Shown here in pieces: positions 37,664 to 50,345 of a DNA stretch of 64,000 bases; positions within the stretch are counted from its first letter, which is position 1, and each line of letters opens with the position of its first letter. Under the pieces are notes generated by a model. That model was given only the letters and a program-made list of their open reading frames with translations, made no database searches and had not been told where the DNA came from. The DNA is from Bathymodiolus brooksi (taxonomy: Eukaryota > Mollusca > Bivalvia > Mytilida > Modiolidae). Position numbers and translations under genes: made by a program. The stretch covers positions 27,881,034-27,945,033 of the forward strand of contig OY804575.1 in NCBI GenBank assembly GCA_963680875.1, in the 5' to 3' direction.

Positions 37664-39944
37664 ATGTGTTATTTATTATCTAGAAATAATCTGTTACTTA
37701 TTATTTAGAGATAATATGTTACTTATTATTTAGATATAATCTGTTATTTATTATTTAGGGGTAATGTGTTATTTATTATTTAGATGTAATGTGTTATTTA
37801 TTATTTAGAGATAATCTGTTACTTATTATTTAGAGGTAATGTGTTACTTATTATTTAGATGTAGTGTGTTATTTATTATTTAGAGATAATCTGTTACTTA
37901 TTATTTAGAGGTAATCTGTTACTTATTATTTAGATGTAATGTGTTACTTATTATTTAGAGATCATCTGTTACTTATTATTTATAGGTAATGTGTTATTTA
38001 TTATTTAGAGATAATCTATTACTTATTATTTAGAGGTAATGTGTTATTTATTATTTAGATGTAATGTGTTATTTATTATTTAGAGATAATCTGTTACTTA
38101 TTATTTAGAGATAATATGTTACTTATTATTTAGATATAATCTGTTATTTATTATTTAGAGGTAATGTGTTATTTATTATTTAGAGATAATCTGTTACTTA
38201 TTATTTAGAGATAATCTGTTATTTATTATTTAGAGGTAATCTGTTACTTATTATTTAGAGGTAATGTGTTACTTATTATTTAGAGGTAATGTGTTACTTA
38301 TTATTTAGATGTAATGTGTTATTTATTATTTAGAGATAATCTGTTACTTATTATTTAGAGGTAATCTGTTACTTATTATTTAGAGATAATGTGTTACTTA
38401 TTATTTAGAGGTAATGTGTTACTTATTATTTAGAGGTAATGTGTTACTTATTATTTAGAGGTAATCTGTTACTTATTATTTAGAGATAATGTGTTACTTA
38501 TTATTTAGAGGTAATGTGTTGCTTATTATTTAGATGTAATGTGTTATTTATTATTTAGAGGTAATCTGTTACTTATTATTTAGAGGTAATCTGTTACCTA
38601 TTATTTAGATGTAATGTGTTACTTATTATTTAGAGGTAATGTGTTACTTATTATTTAGATGTAATGTGTTATTTATTATTTAGAGATAATCTGTTACTTA
38701 TTATTTAGAGGTAATCTGTTACTTATTATTTAGAGGTAATCTGTTACCTATTATTTAGATGTAATCTGTTGCTTATTATTTAGAGGTAATCTGTTACCTA
38801 TTATTTAGATGTAATGTGTTATTTATTATTTAGAGATAATCTGTTATTTATTATTTAGAGATAATCTGTTACTTATTATTTAGAGGTAATCTGTTACTTA
38901 TTATTTAGAGATACTATGTTACTTATTATTTAGAGGTAATCTGTTACTTATTATTTAGAGATAATCTGTTACTTATTATTTAGAGGTAATGTGTTACTTA
39001 TTATTTAGAGGTAATGTGTTATTTATTATTTAGAGGTAATTTGTTACTTTATTATTTAGAGGTAATGTGTTATTTATTATTTAGAGATAATTTGTTACTT
39101 TATTATTTAGAGATAATCTGTTACTTATTATTTAGAGGTAATGTGTTATTTATTATTTAGAGGTAATGTGTTACTTATTATTTAGGGGTAGTGTGTTACT
39201 TATTATCTAGAGGTAATGTGTTACTTATTATTTAGATGTAATGTGCTACTTATTATTTAGAGGTAATGTGTTACTTATTATTTAGATGTAATGTGTTATT
39301 TATTATTTAGAGATAATCTGTTACTTATTATTTAGAGGTAATCTGTTACTTATTATTTAGAGATAATGTGTTACTTATTATTTAGAGGTAATGTGTTACT
39401 TATTATTTAGAGGTAATGTGTTACTTATTATTTAGAGGTAATCTGTTACTTATTATTTAGAGATAATGTGTTACTTATTATTTAGAGGTAATGTGTTACT
39501 TATTATTTAGATGTAATGTGTTATTTATTATTTAGAGATAATCTGTTACTATTATTTAGAGGTAATCTGTTACTTATTATTTAGAGGTAATCTGTTACCT
39601 ATTATTTAGATGTAATCTGTTACTTATTATTTAGAGGTAATCTGTTACCTATTATTTAGATGTAATGTGTTATTTATTATTTAGAGATAATCTGTTATTT
39701 ATTATTTAGAGATAATCTGTTACTTATTATTTAGAGGTAATCTGTTACTTATTATTTAGAGATACTATGTTACTTATTATTTAGAGGTAATCTGTTACTT
39801 ATTATTTAGATGTAATGTGTTACTTATTATTTAGAGGTAATCTGTTACTTATTATTTAGATGTAATGTGTTACTTATTATTTAGAGTTTATGTGTTACTT
39901 ATTATCTGGAGATAATCTGTTACTTATTATTTAGAGGTAATGTG

Positions 39945-40223
39945 CAGGGGCGGATCCAGGATTTCAAGTTAGGAGGGGCGCACTTAAAAAAATCGCACCG
40001 AGCGGAGGGAGGTGCGAAAAATTTTGTGGTATTTCGTGTGAAAAATCACGATTTTACGACAAAAAAAATCGTATTTTTTCCAATTGCGGAGGGAGGCGCG
40101 AAAATGTTTGGGGTATTTCGTGTGAAAAATCTCGATTTTACGCCAAAAAATCATATTTTTTCCAATTTTAGGGGGGGGGGGGGACGCCCCGGGTGCGCCC
40201 CCCCCCCCCCGGATCCGCCCCTG
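39945..40223. mobile_element. hAT-like MITE in 25-bp satellite, copy 2
   Basis: Nearly identical to the copy at 37388, with identical flanks on both sides over hundreds of bases, at 2557 bp distance. It was copied with the surrounding satellite block rather than by transposition. Differences are mainly poly-G and poly-C length. Confidence 0.85.
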
Positions 40224-41803
40224 ATGTGTTATTTATTATCTAGAAATAATCTGTTACTTATTATTTAGAGATAATATGTTACTTATTATTTAGATATAAT
40301 CTGTTATTTATTATTTAGGGGTAATGTGTTATTTATTATTTAGATGTAATGTGTTATTTATTATTTAGAGATAATCTGTTACTTATTATTTAGAGGTAAT
40401 GTGTTACTTATTATTTAGATGTAGTGTGTTATTTATTATTTAGAGATAATCTGTTACTTATTATTTAGAGGTAATCTGTTACTTATTATTTAGATGTAAT
40501 GTGTTACTTATTATTTAGAGATCATCTGTTACTTATTATTTATAGGTAATGTGTTATTTATTATTTAGAGATAATCTATTACTTATTATTTAGAGGTAAT
40601 GTGTTATTTATTATTTAGATGTAATGTGTTATTTATTATTTAGAGATAATCTGTTACTTATTATTTAGAGATAATATGTTACTTATTATTTAGATATAAT
40701 CTGTTATTTATCATTTAGAGGTAATGTGTTATTTATTATTTAGAGATAATCTGTTACTTATTATTTAGAGATAATCTGTTATTTATTATTTAGAGGTAAT
40801 GTGTTATTTATTATTTAGAGGTAATGTGTTACTTATTATTTAGAGGTAATGTGTTATTTATTATTTAGAGGTAATGTGTTACTTATTATTTAGAGATAAT
40901 ATGTTACTTATTATTTAGAGGTAATGTGTTGCTTATTATTTAGATGTAATGTGTTATTTATTATTTAAAGATAATCTGTTATTTATTATTTAGAGGTAAT
41001 GTGTTATTTATTTTTTAGAGATAATCTGTTACTTATTATTTAGAGGTAATGTGTTACTTATTATTTAGCTGTAATGTGTTATTTATTATTTAGAGATAAT
41101 CTGTTACTTATTATTTAGAAATAATATGTTACTTATTATTTAGATATAATCTGTTATTTATTATTTAGAGGTAATGTGTTATTTATTATTTAGAGATAAT
41201 CTGTTGCTTATTATTTAGAGGTAATCTGTTACTTATTATTTAGAGGTAATCTGTTACTTATTATTTAGATGTAATGTGTTACTTATTATTTAGAGATAAT
41301 CTGTTACTTATTATGTAGAGATACTATGTTACTTATTATTTAGAGATAATCTGTTACTTATTATGTAGAGATACTATGTTACTTATTATTTAGAGGTAAT
41401 GTGTTACTTATTATTTAGATGTAATGTGTTATTTATTATTTAGAGATAATCTGTTACTGATTATTTAGAGGTAATCTGTTACTTATTATTTAGAGGTAAT
41501 CTGTTACTTATTATTTAGATGTAATGTGTTACTTATTATTTAGAGATAATCTGTTACTTATTATTTAGAGGTAATGTGTTATTTATTATTTAGAGATAAT
41601 CTATTACTTATTATTTAGAGGTAATGTGTTATTTATTATTTAGAGATAATCTGTTACTTATTATTTAGAGATAATATGTTACTTATTATTTAGAGATAAT
41701 CTGTTATTTATTATTTAGATGTAATGTGTTACTTATTATTTAGAGGTTATGTGTTACTTATTATCTGGAGATAATCTGTTACTTATTATTTAGAGGTAAT
41801 GTG

Positions 41804-42078
41804 CAGGGGCGGATCCAGGATTTCAAGTTAGGAGGGGCGCATTTAAAAAAATCGCGCCGAGCGGAGGGAGGTGCGAAAAATTTTGTGGTATTTCGTGTGA
41901 AAAATCACGATTTTACGACAAAAAAAATCGTATTTTTTCCAATTGCGGAGGGAGGCGCGAAATTTTTGGGGTATTTCGTGTGAAAAATCTCGATTTTACG
42001 CCAAAAAATCATATTTTTTCCAATTTTAGGGGGGGGGGGGGGCGCCGGGTGCGCCCCCCCCCCCTGGATCCGCCCCTG
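41804..42078. mobile_element. hAT-like MITE in 25-bp satellite, copy 3
   Basis: The third copy is 1859 bp after copy 2, again with the same flanking units: left TTATCTGGAGATAATCTG.., right ATGTGTTATTTATTATCTAG. It has small changes (ATTTAAAAAAATCGCGCC, a shorter GGCGCCGGG). Confidence 0.85.
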
Positions 42079-43890
42079 ATGTGTTATTTATTATCTAGAA
42101 ATAATCTGTTACTTATTATTTAGAGATAATATGTTACTTATTATTTAGATATAATCTGTTATTTATTATTTAGGGGTAATGTGTTATTTATTATTTAGAT
42201 GTAATGTGTTATTTATTATTTAGAGATAATCTGTTACTTATTATTTAGAGGTAATGTGTTACTTATTATTTAGATGTAGTGTGTTATTTATTATTTAGAG
42301 ATAATCTGTTACTTATTATTTAGAGGTAATCTGTTACTTATTATTTAGATGTAATGTGTTACTTATTATTTAGAGATCATCTGTTACTTATTATTTAGAG
42401 GTAATGTGTTATTTATTATTTAGAGATAATCTATTACTTATTATTTAGAGGTAATGTGTTATTTATTATTTAGATGTAATGTGTTATTTATTATTTAGAG
42501 ATAATCTGTTACTTATTATTTAGAGATAATATGTTACTTATTATTTAGATATAATCTGTTATTTATTATTTAGAGGTAATGTGTTATTTATTATTTAGAG
42601 ATAATCTGTTACTTATTATTTAGAGATAATCTGTTATTTATTATTTAGAGGTAATGTGTTATTTATTATTTAGAGGTAATGTGTTACTTATTATTTAGAG
42701 GTAATGTGTTATTTATTATTTAGAGGTAATGTGTTACTTATTATTTAGAGATAATATGTTACTTATTATTTAGAGGTAATGTGTTACTTATTATTTAGAT
42801 GTAATGTGTTATTTATTATTTAAAGATAATCTGTTATTTATTATTTAGAGGTAATGTGTTATTTATTATTTAGAGATAATCTGTTACTTATTATTTAGAA
42901 ATAATATGTTACTTATTATTTAGATATAATCTGTTATTTATTATTTAGAGGTAATGTGTTATTTATTATTTAGAGATAATCTGTTAGTTATTATTTAAAG
43001 GTAATGTGTTACTTATTATTTAGATGTAATGTGTTATTTATTATTTAGAGATAATCTGTTGCTTATTATTTAGAGGTAATCTGTTACTTATTATTTAGAG
43101 GTAATCTGTTACTTATTATTTAGATGTAATGTGTTACTTATTATTTAGAGATAATCTGTTACTTATTATTTAGAGGTAATGTGTTATTTATTATTTAGAG
43201 ATAATCTGTTACTTATTATGTAGAGATACTATTTTGCTTATTATTTAGAGGTAATGTGTTACTTATTATTTAGATGTAATGTGTTATTTATTATTTAGAG
43301 ATAATCTGTTACTGATTATTTAGAGGTAATCTGTTACTTATTATTTAGAGGTAATCTGTTACTTATTATTTAGATGTAATGTGTTACTTATTATTTAGAG
43401 ATAATCTGTTACTTATTATTTAGAGGTAATGTGTTATTTATTATTTAGAGATAATCTATTACTTATTATTTAGAGGTAATGTGTTATTTATTATTTAGAG
43501 ATAATCTGTTACTTATTATTTAGAGATAATATGTTACTTATTATTTAGAGATAATCTGTTATTTATTATTTAGAGGTAATGTGTTATTTATTATTTAGAG
43601 GTAATGTGTTATTTATTATTTAGATATAATCTGTTACTTATTATTTAGAGATAATATGTTACTTATTATTTAGAGATAATCTGTTATTTATTATTTAGAG
43701 GTAATCTGTTATTTATCATTTAGATGTAATGTGTTATTTATTATTTAGAGGTAATCTGTTATTTATCATTTAGATGTAATGTGTTACTTATTATTTAGAG
43801 ATAATCTGTTATTTATTATTTAGAGGTAATGTGTTATTTATTATTTAGAGGTAATCTGTTATTTATCATTTAGATGTAATGTGTTATTAT

Positions 43891-45300
43891 TATTATTTTT
43901 TTATAGAACAAGTGTGGACACAGAAATGTGCCGTCCAAAAGGCAAGTGTGGATGTCAATATTTCATATTATTAACTTAAAAAAAAAAAAAAAAATCATGG
44001 ACACAGGGATCCTGGATTTTTTTTTTTTTATAAAAAACTAATCCTGGATTATTATTTTTGCTTAAAGTCCGGTCCTGTGTTTTTATTTCAAATTTTCATC
44101 ATAGCCCCCCTCCCCCTCCCAAGGGATATAAAATTGTATCATTAATAATAAATTAATAAATAATAAATTCAGATTTTCTTTTTAAAATAAATCTCATTTA
44201 CAAAACCACTGATATTTGTTAAATTTTTAACGCTGATTTAAGTTTTAGTCGCAACAAATTTTTATTTTTCTCTTTAAACTGTCGAAACATAACATTTATT
44301 TAACTGTAAAATTCACAAAAATTCACCCCCACCCTTTTTCCCTTTTTTCTTGTTTAAATCAATGATCAACAATATTCCAGAATCAAACAAATGAATAAAT
44401 ATAACATAGATTTCTTTTACATGCATCTTTTTGTTCTTGTCCAAGATAAAAATACATCGCTAAAATTACCTGTGGGTGTTTCCCCACTTCAACTCGTAAA
44501 TTTACATAGAAATCGGAGATATTTCGTCATAAAACTTCACACATGGTTTTGTCTATAATATATCTTGAAGACAAAAATAATATTTTATTGCATTTATCAA
44601 TATTTTATGAGTATCAACAGTTTTTTCAATACCGTATCTGTTTCTCGATACAGTCGCCCGATTACAGTGACCCGTGACCCACTTTAGCACGTTCTACCAG
44701 TTTTTTCTTAATAATGTTGTTTAACCAGATGGCAAACAACAAACATGAAGTTTTGTAATCTAATTGAAACCACGTAAAATGAACATAACTAACAAACAAT
44801 AAAATGACAACTCAGTGTCACAGGTACTTGTGGACAGGACCCTATGTTGCTCCCTTTTTTTTAAGATGTTTCCCCCTCCTCCCCCCCCCCCCGCTTTTTT
44901 TTTTTATAACATCGACTTTTTTTTACATATAAACAACATTTTGCAACTTTCTATGTATCACTGTATTACATATATACAATAAATACAATCAAACAGTAGT
45001 TTCTATCCATGCCGGGTTTCTGACATGATATAAGTTAGAAGGTAAGTCACTCTTCTTTGCTTACATTGGGGTACTTGTTGTGTATTCATCTTAAATTTAG
45101 TTAATAAAAAAGGCCTACCTGTCTGGAAATTGGCTTATTCCTTCTCTGTATGTATTATTCTCCCTGAAAACACACATCAATATTTATTTACAGCAGCTGA
45201 CAACTCTCCATGGAACATTTTCCACTCGCGATTTGCGATTTTCAGACAACATTTTTGAAAACACGAATTAAAACTACGGAAGTGTGATTATTAGCGACAT
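43891..45300. other. Right flank of 25-bp array; insertion plus R1 remnant
   Basis: At 43891-43910 the sequence resembles R2 just past its single 25-bp motif. About 0.8 kb of unrelated AT-rich DNA with A, T and C runs follows, then GGCAAACAACAAACATGAAG at about 44730, which realigns with R2 near 53877. So R1 was split by an insertion of unknown type. After about 44803 no feature is seen up to the palindrome. Confidence 0.5.
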
Positions 45301-45442
45301 CTGCTGGTCATTTGAAATATTGATGATACGGTAAAACGCGAGAGTTCCGGGTAAAATTAAATTTTGCGCCAAAAAATTCCCGAACTTTTTACCCGGAACT
45401 CTCGCGTTTTACCGTATCGTCAATATTTCAAATGACCAGCAG
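45301..45442. repeat. 142-bp foldback palindrome
   Basis: The left arm 45301-45356 (CTGCTGGTCATTTGAAATAT..) pairs with the right arm 45387-45442 (..TTTCAAATGACCAGCAG) with about one mismatch in 56, around a 30-base loop. Its right edge meets the left break of duplicated segment A. It may be a small foldback element. Confidence 0.85.
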
Positions 45443-45969
45443 AAAATCCATAAAAGCCGTTAGACGGCAGAGGAATCTCGGACTACTCTTAATAACAGTC
45501 AGTATGTTAACCACTCACCGACGATGAATAACAGATTGTTTATGCCTTCTTAATCACTAACAAATTGTGCATAATTAATTCACCAAGGTCCATATTTTGA
45601 ACTGACCAATTAGTGAGGAGCCTTCCAAGTCTCGGCAGTAATAAAATCAATCACGCTCTGTACTTTGTTTGATTGATAATTTTTATTTTATTTTTATATT
45701 GAACTGGCTTGCATACGATTTGATGGTCACAGATGTTACATGACAGGATGTTAGTTAGATTAGTTTAGTTAGATTACACTCGCCAAACGTACAGAGAAAC
45801 CCGAAGAGTCAATCAAGAATGGACAATCCAGAGAAACTAACAACATTGAGCACACAACACACAGGACGAAGACAAACAAACAAAAACAAAAACAAAAAAC
45901 AAAGACACACAACACAGAAAACTAAAAAGACGAGTAACACGGACCCCACAAAAAAACCGGGGTTAACTC

Positions 45970-47095
45970 AGGTGCTCTACTGGATTCCTAAATTACACAG
46001 GTGAAGTGTCCTTTCAAACACCGTTATATTGCTGGGTCTGCCATGATCTCCACGAGACCTCTTTCCAAATTATTAACATGTATTCTATCGGCGGTTAAAA
46101 AGGGCTTCAGACTTACTGTGACACTAGCTACTCGGGAGATGGTGTGAATCGGATGTGGATTCTGAAGAACTCTAAAGATCTGTTAGAGTACATACAATCT
46201 AGGTTCATCTACTCCTGCAATAGCATTAAAACATTTGACTTCTCTACCCTCTACACAACTATTCCTCACTCTAAACTGAATGACAGATTAAGGGAGTTTG
46301 TCCAACTGTGTTTCATAAAAAAAAGAATGGCCAACGTAGATACAATTACCTTGTGCTAGGAAGAAACAAATCTTATTTTGTAAATAAAAACCACTCTGAT
46401 TCTACCAAAAAGTTCTCTGAAACTGATATCATCAACATGCTCGAGTGTTTTTTATTGACGACATATTTGTTATGTTTGGTGGACGGTTTTTTTAAGCAGA
46501 CAGTCGGCATACCTATGGGTACAAACTGTGCTCCTCCTCTCGCCGACTTGTTCCTTTATTCGTACAGGGGCTTCTCAAGAAAAACAAAAAGAAGCTAGCC
46601 GGATCATTTAATTTCACGTTCCGCTATATAGATATCCTTCCACTAAATAATTCTAAGTTTAGTGATTTCGTTGATCGCATCAATCCCATTGAGCTTGAAA
46701 TAAAGGATACCACAGATACAGATAGGTCTGCTTCATACCTTGACCTACACCTCGAAATTGACAGTGAGGAGCGGTTAAGAACGAAGCTTTACGACAAAAG
46801 AGATGATTTCAATTTTCCCATTGTGAACTTTCCATTTATATGTAACAACATTCCATCAGCACCTGCATATGGAGTATATATCTCATAGTTGATACGATAT
46901 TCCAGAGCTTGTGATTCCTATCAGGATTTCCTTGATGGAGGGTTGGTGTTAACAAGGAAGCTGCTAAGCCAAGGGTTCCTCTTGGTTAAGTTGAAGTCAT
47001 CACTTCGAAAGCTTAACAGTCGCCACCATGACTTGGTTGACCGTTATGGAATATCTGTGTCACAAATGACCACGGATATGCTCCACTTGTCATAA
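45970..47095 (+). pseudogene. Penelope-like reverse transcriptase relic, copy A
   Basis: Motifs in order are YWIPKLH, FDFSTLYTTIPHSKLNDRL (about 46230), QTVGIPMGTNCAPPLADLFL (about 46500), RYIDI in place of RYIDD (about 46620), ASYLDLHLEID, LYDKRDDFNFPIVNFPF, then a TAG in the ..GVYIS*LIRYSRAC segment (46887), LLSQGFLLVKLKSSLRK and DRYGISVSQMTTDM. Frames shift at homopolymers, including an A8 run at about 46316. Loss of the second catalytic Asp and the TAG are shared with copy B. WIPKLH and LYTTIP suit Penelope-like elements; other RT classes are not excluded. Flanking segments 45786-45990 and 47150-47335 look like diverged inverted repeats of each other. Confidence 0.75.
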
Positions 47096-47508
47096 TCACT
47101 TCCTGGTCCTTTCCTCATTCATGACTTGTCACCAGGTTTGTAACTAGATTAACACGACGGGTGTCACTAGTGGAACAGAAACTGCTAACCCTTCCGGAGC
47201 ACCTGATTTCACCCCCTGTTTTAGTGGGGTTCGTGTTACCCGATCTTTCGTTTTATGTGTATGTTTTGTAGATCGTTTGTTCTTTTGTACTTTTTCTTTT
47301 GACCATTGTGTTGTCTATTCTTCTTCGATATACAGATTCCGATTACCCCATTAGTATCTTGAAACTCTTCTTACAGTGTGCTCGCACTATAAAAATCCAT
47401 TAACCGTGTTGTTCTAGTATAAAGTAGACATTATCACGTCGAAATGTAACTTGTTCTCGCCATCATATAACTGATATGTTGCTCACTTGGCGCTAAGCAA
47501 CAATAATG

Positions 47509-47584
47509 ATGTCCCCCAAACGAAGTTTGGGAGACATATTGTGTTTGCTCCGTTTCTTATTATTCTTATTCTTCTTCTTCTTCT

Positions 47585-47646
<62 letters not shown>

Positions 47647-48500
47647 GTCAAAAGTTTGTCCGACACATTTCTCGGAGATGCCTGGATCAAACTTTATGAA
47701 ACTTTGTAGGAATATCATGCCATGTGAAGTTGTGCCTTTAAGGGTTGATTTTTCCAAAATGGCTGCCGTTGCCATGGAAACGGCCAAAATGCTAAAAAAA
47801 AATGAAAAACACAAAAATGATCATAGCAGGTTACTCGCCAAACAGAAATTGATTAAACTTGATAGGAACAACATCCACATCTAGTGAAACGAGATAAGCC
47901 AAAAAAATCGGAATCGGTTGGACAAACTTTGTCGCAGTTGCCATGGAAACAAAAAAGGGAGGATTAAAAAAAAATTGGATTCCTTTCATCAAACTTCATG
48001 AAACTTTGTAGGAATATCCACCGTAGTGTGTGGCAGCTTTTGAGGGGTTGAACACATTCAAAATGGCGGCCGTTGCCATGGTAACCAAGGTACAAAAACT
48101 GTTAAATTCACTCCAAACAGCGGATCCCTTTGAAACTTGACACAAAAATAGGTTGTGCTCTTTTTTTTTAAAATTTTCAAACTGGCCGCCATTTCAAAAA
48201 GGCCGCCAATATTAAAATTAAAAAAATCGTTAAAAATTCAAAGATGAAAAGATTTCAATGGAAATGGATATTTACAGTTAGTTAGACATGCTGCACCATA
48301 TTGCGACCATTTCGGTTTGCTATGGCGGCCATTTTGCATCCAAAATGACCGCCAAAATACAAAAATCCTCCGATTTGGGCGAAATTTGGTACTATTATAG
48401 ACATGATAGTCAAAAACTGGGCTCTAATTGTTTCTTGCTATGTTCTCACACTATTCTTTATTCATACCACTAGTACTTGTATTGTTCATTTGGGGGACAT
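47509..48500. mobile_element. TIR element with TTTC microsatellite, copy A
   Basis: The ends are ATGTCCCCCAAAC and TTTGGGGGACAT in inverted orientation. It contains a (TTTC)n tract at about 47586-47645. It also has GGATCAAACTTTATGAAACT, GTTGCCATGGAAACGGCCAAA and AAATGGCGGCC motifs, common in mollusc non-coding repeats. The lysine/glutamate-rich or serine/phenylalanine-rich open frames over the microsatellite are not genes. Confidence 0.7.
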
Positions 48501-48748
48501 TTTTGCGTTACAGTAACCAATATTTCACTCACTCATTGGGAATACTAAAAGAATTATTGTTATTACATCGGCTGTTATAACAAACATCTGTTATGTACGT
48601 CGTTGTAATAATGATCGAGAGTGTTAATTTAATATCGTTTAACGGGTTGTTGGTAATTAAATTAATCACAACTCGATCTATAGTGGCAAGATATATTTAG
48701 ACATTTTTGTCCTACATTCGAACAAGGTGAGGATTCAGACTGGGGTGC

Positions 48749-49159
48749 GCCCACTCTAACGGCAAACGCATACTTTACGTTTTTCATGTTACGTTGACTA
48801 GGGGATGCTAATAATAAATAAGCAATTAATTACATAGCTTTGAAGATTGAAAGATTTGACAATCTTATCGAGGAAGAAATGGTAAATATGTTTTTGTTAG
48901 ATTAACACGATTTATTGATTTGACTGATAACGTGTTCCGAGATGTTTATTACTCGATTTGTAATTGAACTTATATAATCTATTAATCGTGCACAAGTAAT
49001 TTTCACGACAAGCGCATACATTTACGGGTTTTCTGTATTGTCAATCAAAACGCTTAAATTTCGGGTTTTCAAAAATTTATAGTGACATTAAACTATAAAA
49101 GCATTAAGTATTCATATATTTTGACAGTTTTATGGTAGACATCGTCACATGCAGTAGTC
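48749..49159. other. Short intergenic stretch, no feature seen
   Basis: AT-rich sequence between duplicated segment A and the zinc-finger start. No element ends were recognised. Confidence 0.4.
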
Positions 49160-50345
49160 ATGGAGAAACCGGATTTAAAATGCGAGCAATGTACCAAGAG
49201 CTTCAACAGACCAGCTAAACTGCACGCTCATGTTAAAGTGAAACATCAGAATCTACGTTATCCGTGCGCAAAGTGTTACAGAACCTATGCTAGTTGACTT
49301 TGAAAAACGCAAACATGAAACTACATGTTGTGGAATCCCGACAGCCCTCCAAAACTATGAATGCTCAATATGTGCGAAGCGCTGTGCCACAAAGCATGGA
49401 CCTACGGCGGCACCAGCAATACCACTACGTTCCCTCCACTCGTCTACCAAATAGACCGATGATTCCGTCTAAGGAAGCGCCTGCAAGTAAAAAACCTCGT
49501 CAAAATACCGACAACTCAGCCGTTCAGCGACTTAATTTTCGCCGTTGTCACGAAAAATTCGAAAACAAAAGAAACCTCTATCTACACGGGATGCCTACGC
49601 ATTATCAAATAGGCCAGGGTGTACATCTTCAACCCTCGCCTTACGGACAGGGACCCTATCACTGGGAGATGGAAGATGGCAACGTGGATCAAGCCTTGAA
49701 AGAGCTGTGCGAAGCAAAGATTCCTCTCATTCTCGAAAATCATAGGGAAGGTGCCATGCATTCCGTCTACAACAAACCAATGACCAATGACTTCGAAATT
49801 AACGAGTTAATGTATGCGGCTGAAGACATCTTTCAGCGACAACAATACGCTTTTAAGCTGACACTGACCTTTGGTTTTATTCTCGTTCATACCGAGGAAA
49901 AGAGCTATAGGTTTTTCAAGCCTTACGAAAACGATTCGGTAATGGAAAGTCTCATTTTCAATTCCAAAAACACAGATTTACAGAAACTGCGTCGTGCACT
50001 AAATAAATTTAATGTACAACAATACCTGATGAAACAGAGACCCGACACCAAATGGAAACCTTTTCTGGTCACCAACGCAATTTTCGTAATTGATAACATG
50101 AATTATACGCTTGGTAAAGGGCAGACAACTCTACCTGACTACGTCAAGGACAAGAAAAGCATACACGCTCTGGTGAAAGACGAGGAGAACTACGAACCGT
50201 ACACCGACAAATTATGCGCTTTTCGGTGTTTGTCATTACATAACGGTCAATCCATTACACATTTGGAAAAAGAGCACGCACCATTATTTTCAAAAATGGA
50301 ATACTTACCAACAAGGACGTTACGCGCGCTATTGGTGATACTTTG
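49160..50345 (+). pseudogene. N-terminal part of Polinton-like family-B DNA polymerase protein, broken
   Basis: An ATG at 49160 opens a C2H2 finger, CEQCTKSFNRPAKLHAHV and KVKH, then YPCAKCYRTYAS and a TGA at 49295. The sequence continues in another frame to 50345 with further degenerate finger-like segments (LRRHQQYHY, RRCHEKFENKRNLYLHG). A long region with EPYTDKLCAFRCLSLHNG near 50190-50250 follows. The cysteine and histidine pattern and the LC.FRCL.LH motif are known from large zinc-finger/DNA-polymerase proteins of Polinton-type elements in invertebrates. It has frameshifts near 49290 and within the fingers, and ends abruptly at 50343. No restored reading is proposed. Confidence 0.55.

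Larger units (their letters stand above)
35950..43250. repeat. Higher-order repeats of the 25-bp satellite (2557 and 1859 bp)
   Basis: The marker GATACTATG occurs at about 36353 and 38910, and at about 37204 and 39761, each pair 2557 bp apart. The MITE copies at 37388 and 39945 keep that offset. The marker at about 41368 recurs in altered form at about 43226, near the 1859-bp offset of MITE copies 2 and 3. Confidence 0.85.
32613..43890. repeat. 25-bp satellite array of about 11 kb
   Basis: The consensus is GAGGTAATGTGTTACTTATTATTTA, with variant units GAGATAATCTG.., GATGTAATGTG.., GGGGTAGTGTG.., and a 26-bp form with TTACTTTATTATT. Excluding three inserted MITE copies, about 10.4 kb remains, or roughly 400 units. 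Variant order repeats in blocks (375, 850, 1859 and 2557 bp), showing multi-unit amplification. The array starts exactly where R2 has a single motif AGGTAATATGTTATTTATTA. Confidence 0.96.
45441..48748. repeat. 3.3 kb direct segmental duplication, copy A
   Basis: Nearly identical to 55264-58605. Its first 39 bases are the right end of the Mutator-like element (CCATAAAAGCCGTTAGACGG..GGACTA) with its CTCTTAAT target site. The content is a Penelope-like RT relic and a TIR element. Similarity stops after GGATTCAGACTGGGG. Confidence 0.93.

Noticed and set aside
37385..37708. 107-codon open frame (also at 39942 and 41801)
   Set aside because: It reads through the hAT-like MITE and its poly-G/poly-C tract; the coding frame varies with homopolymer length between copies.
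32613..43890. CRISPR array
   Set aside because: Units are contiguous 25-mers with no unique spacers, in a eukaryotic genome without cas genes.
47493..47814. Lysine/glutamate- and serine/phenylalanine-repeat proteins
   Set aside because: They are translations of the TTTC/GAAA microsatellite inside a TIR element.
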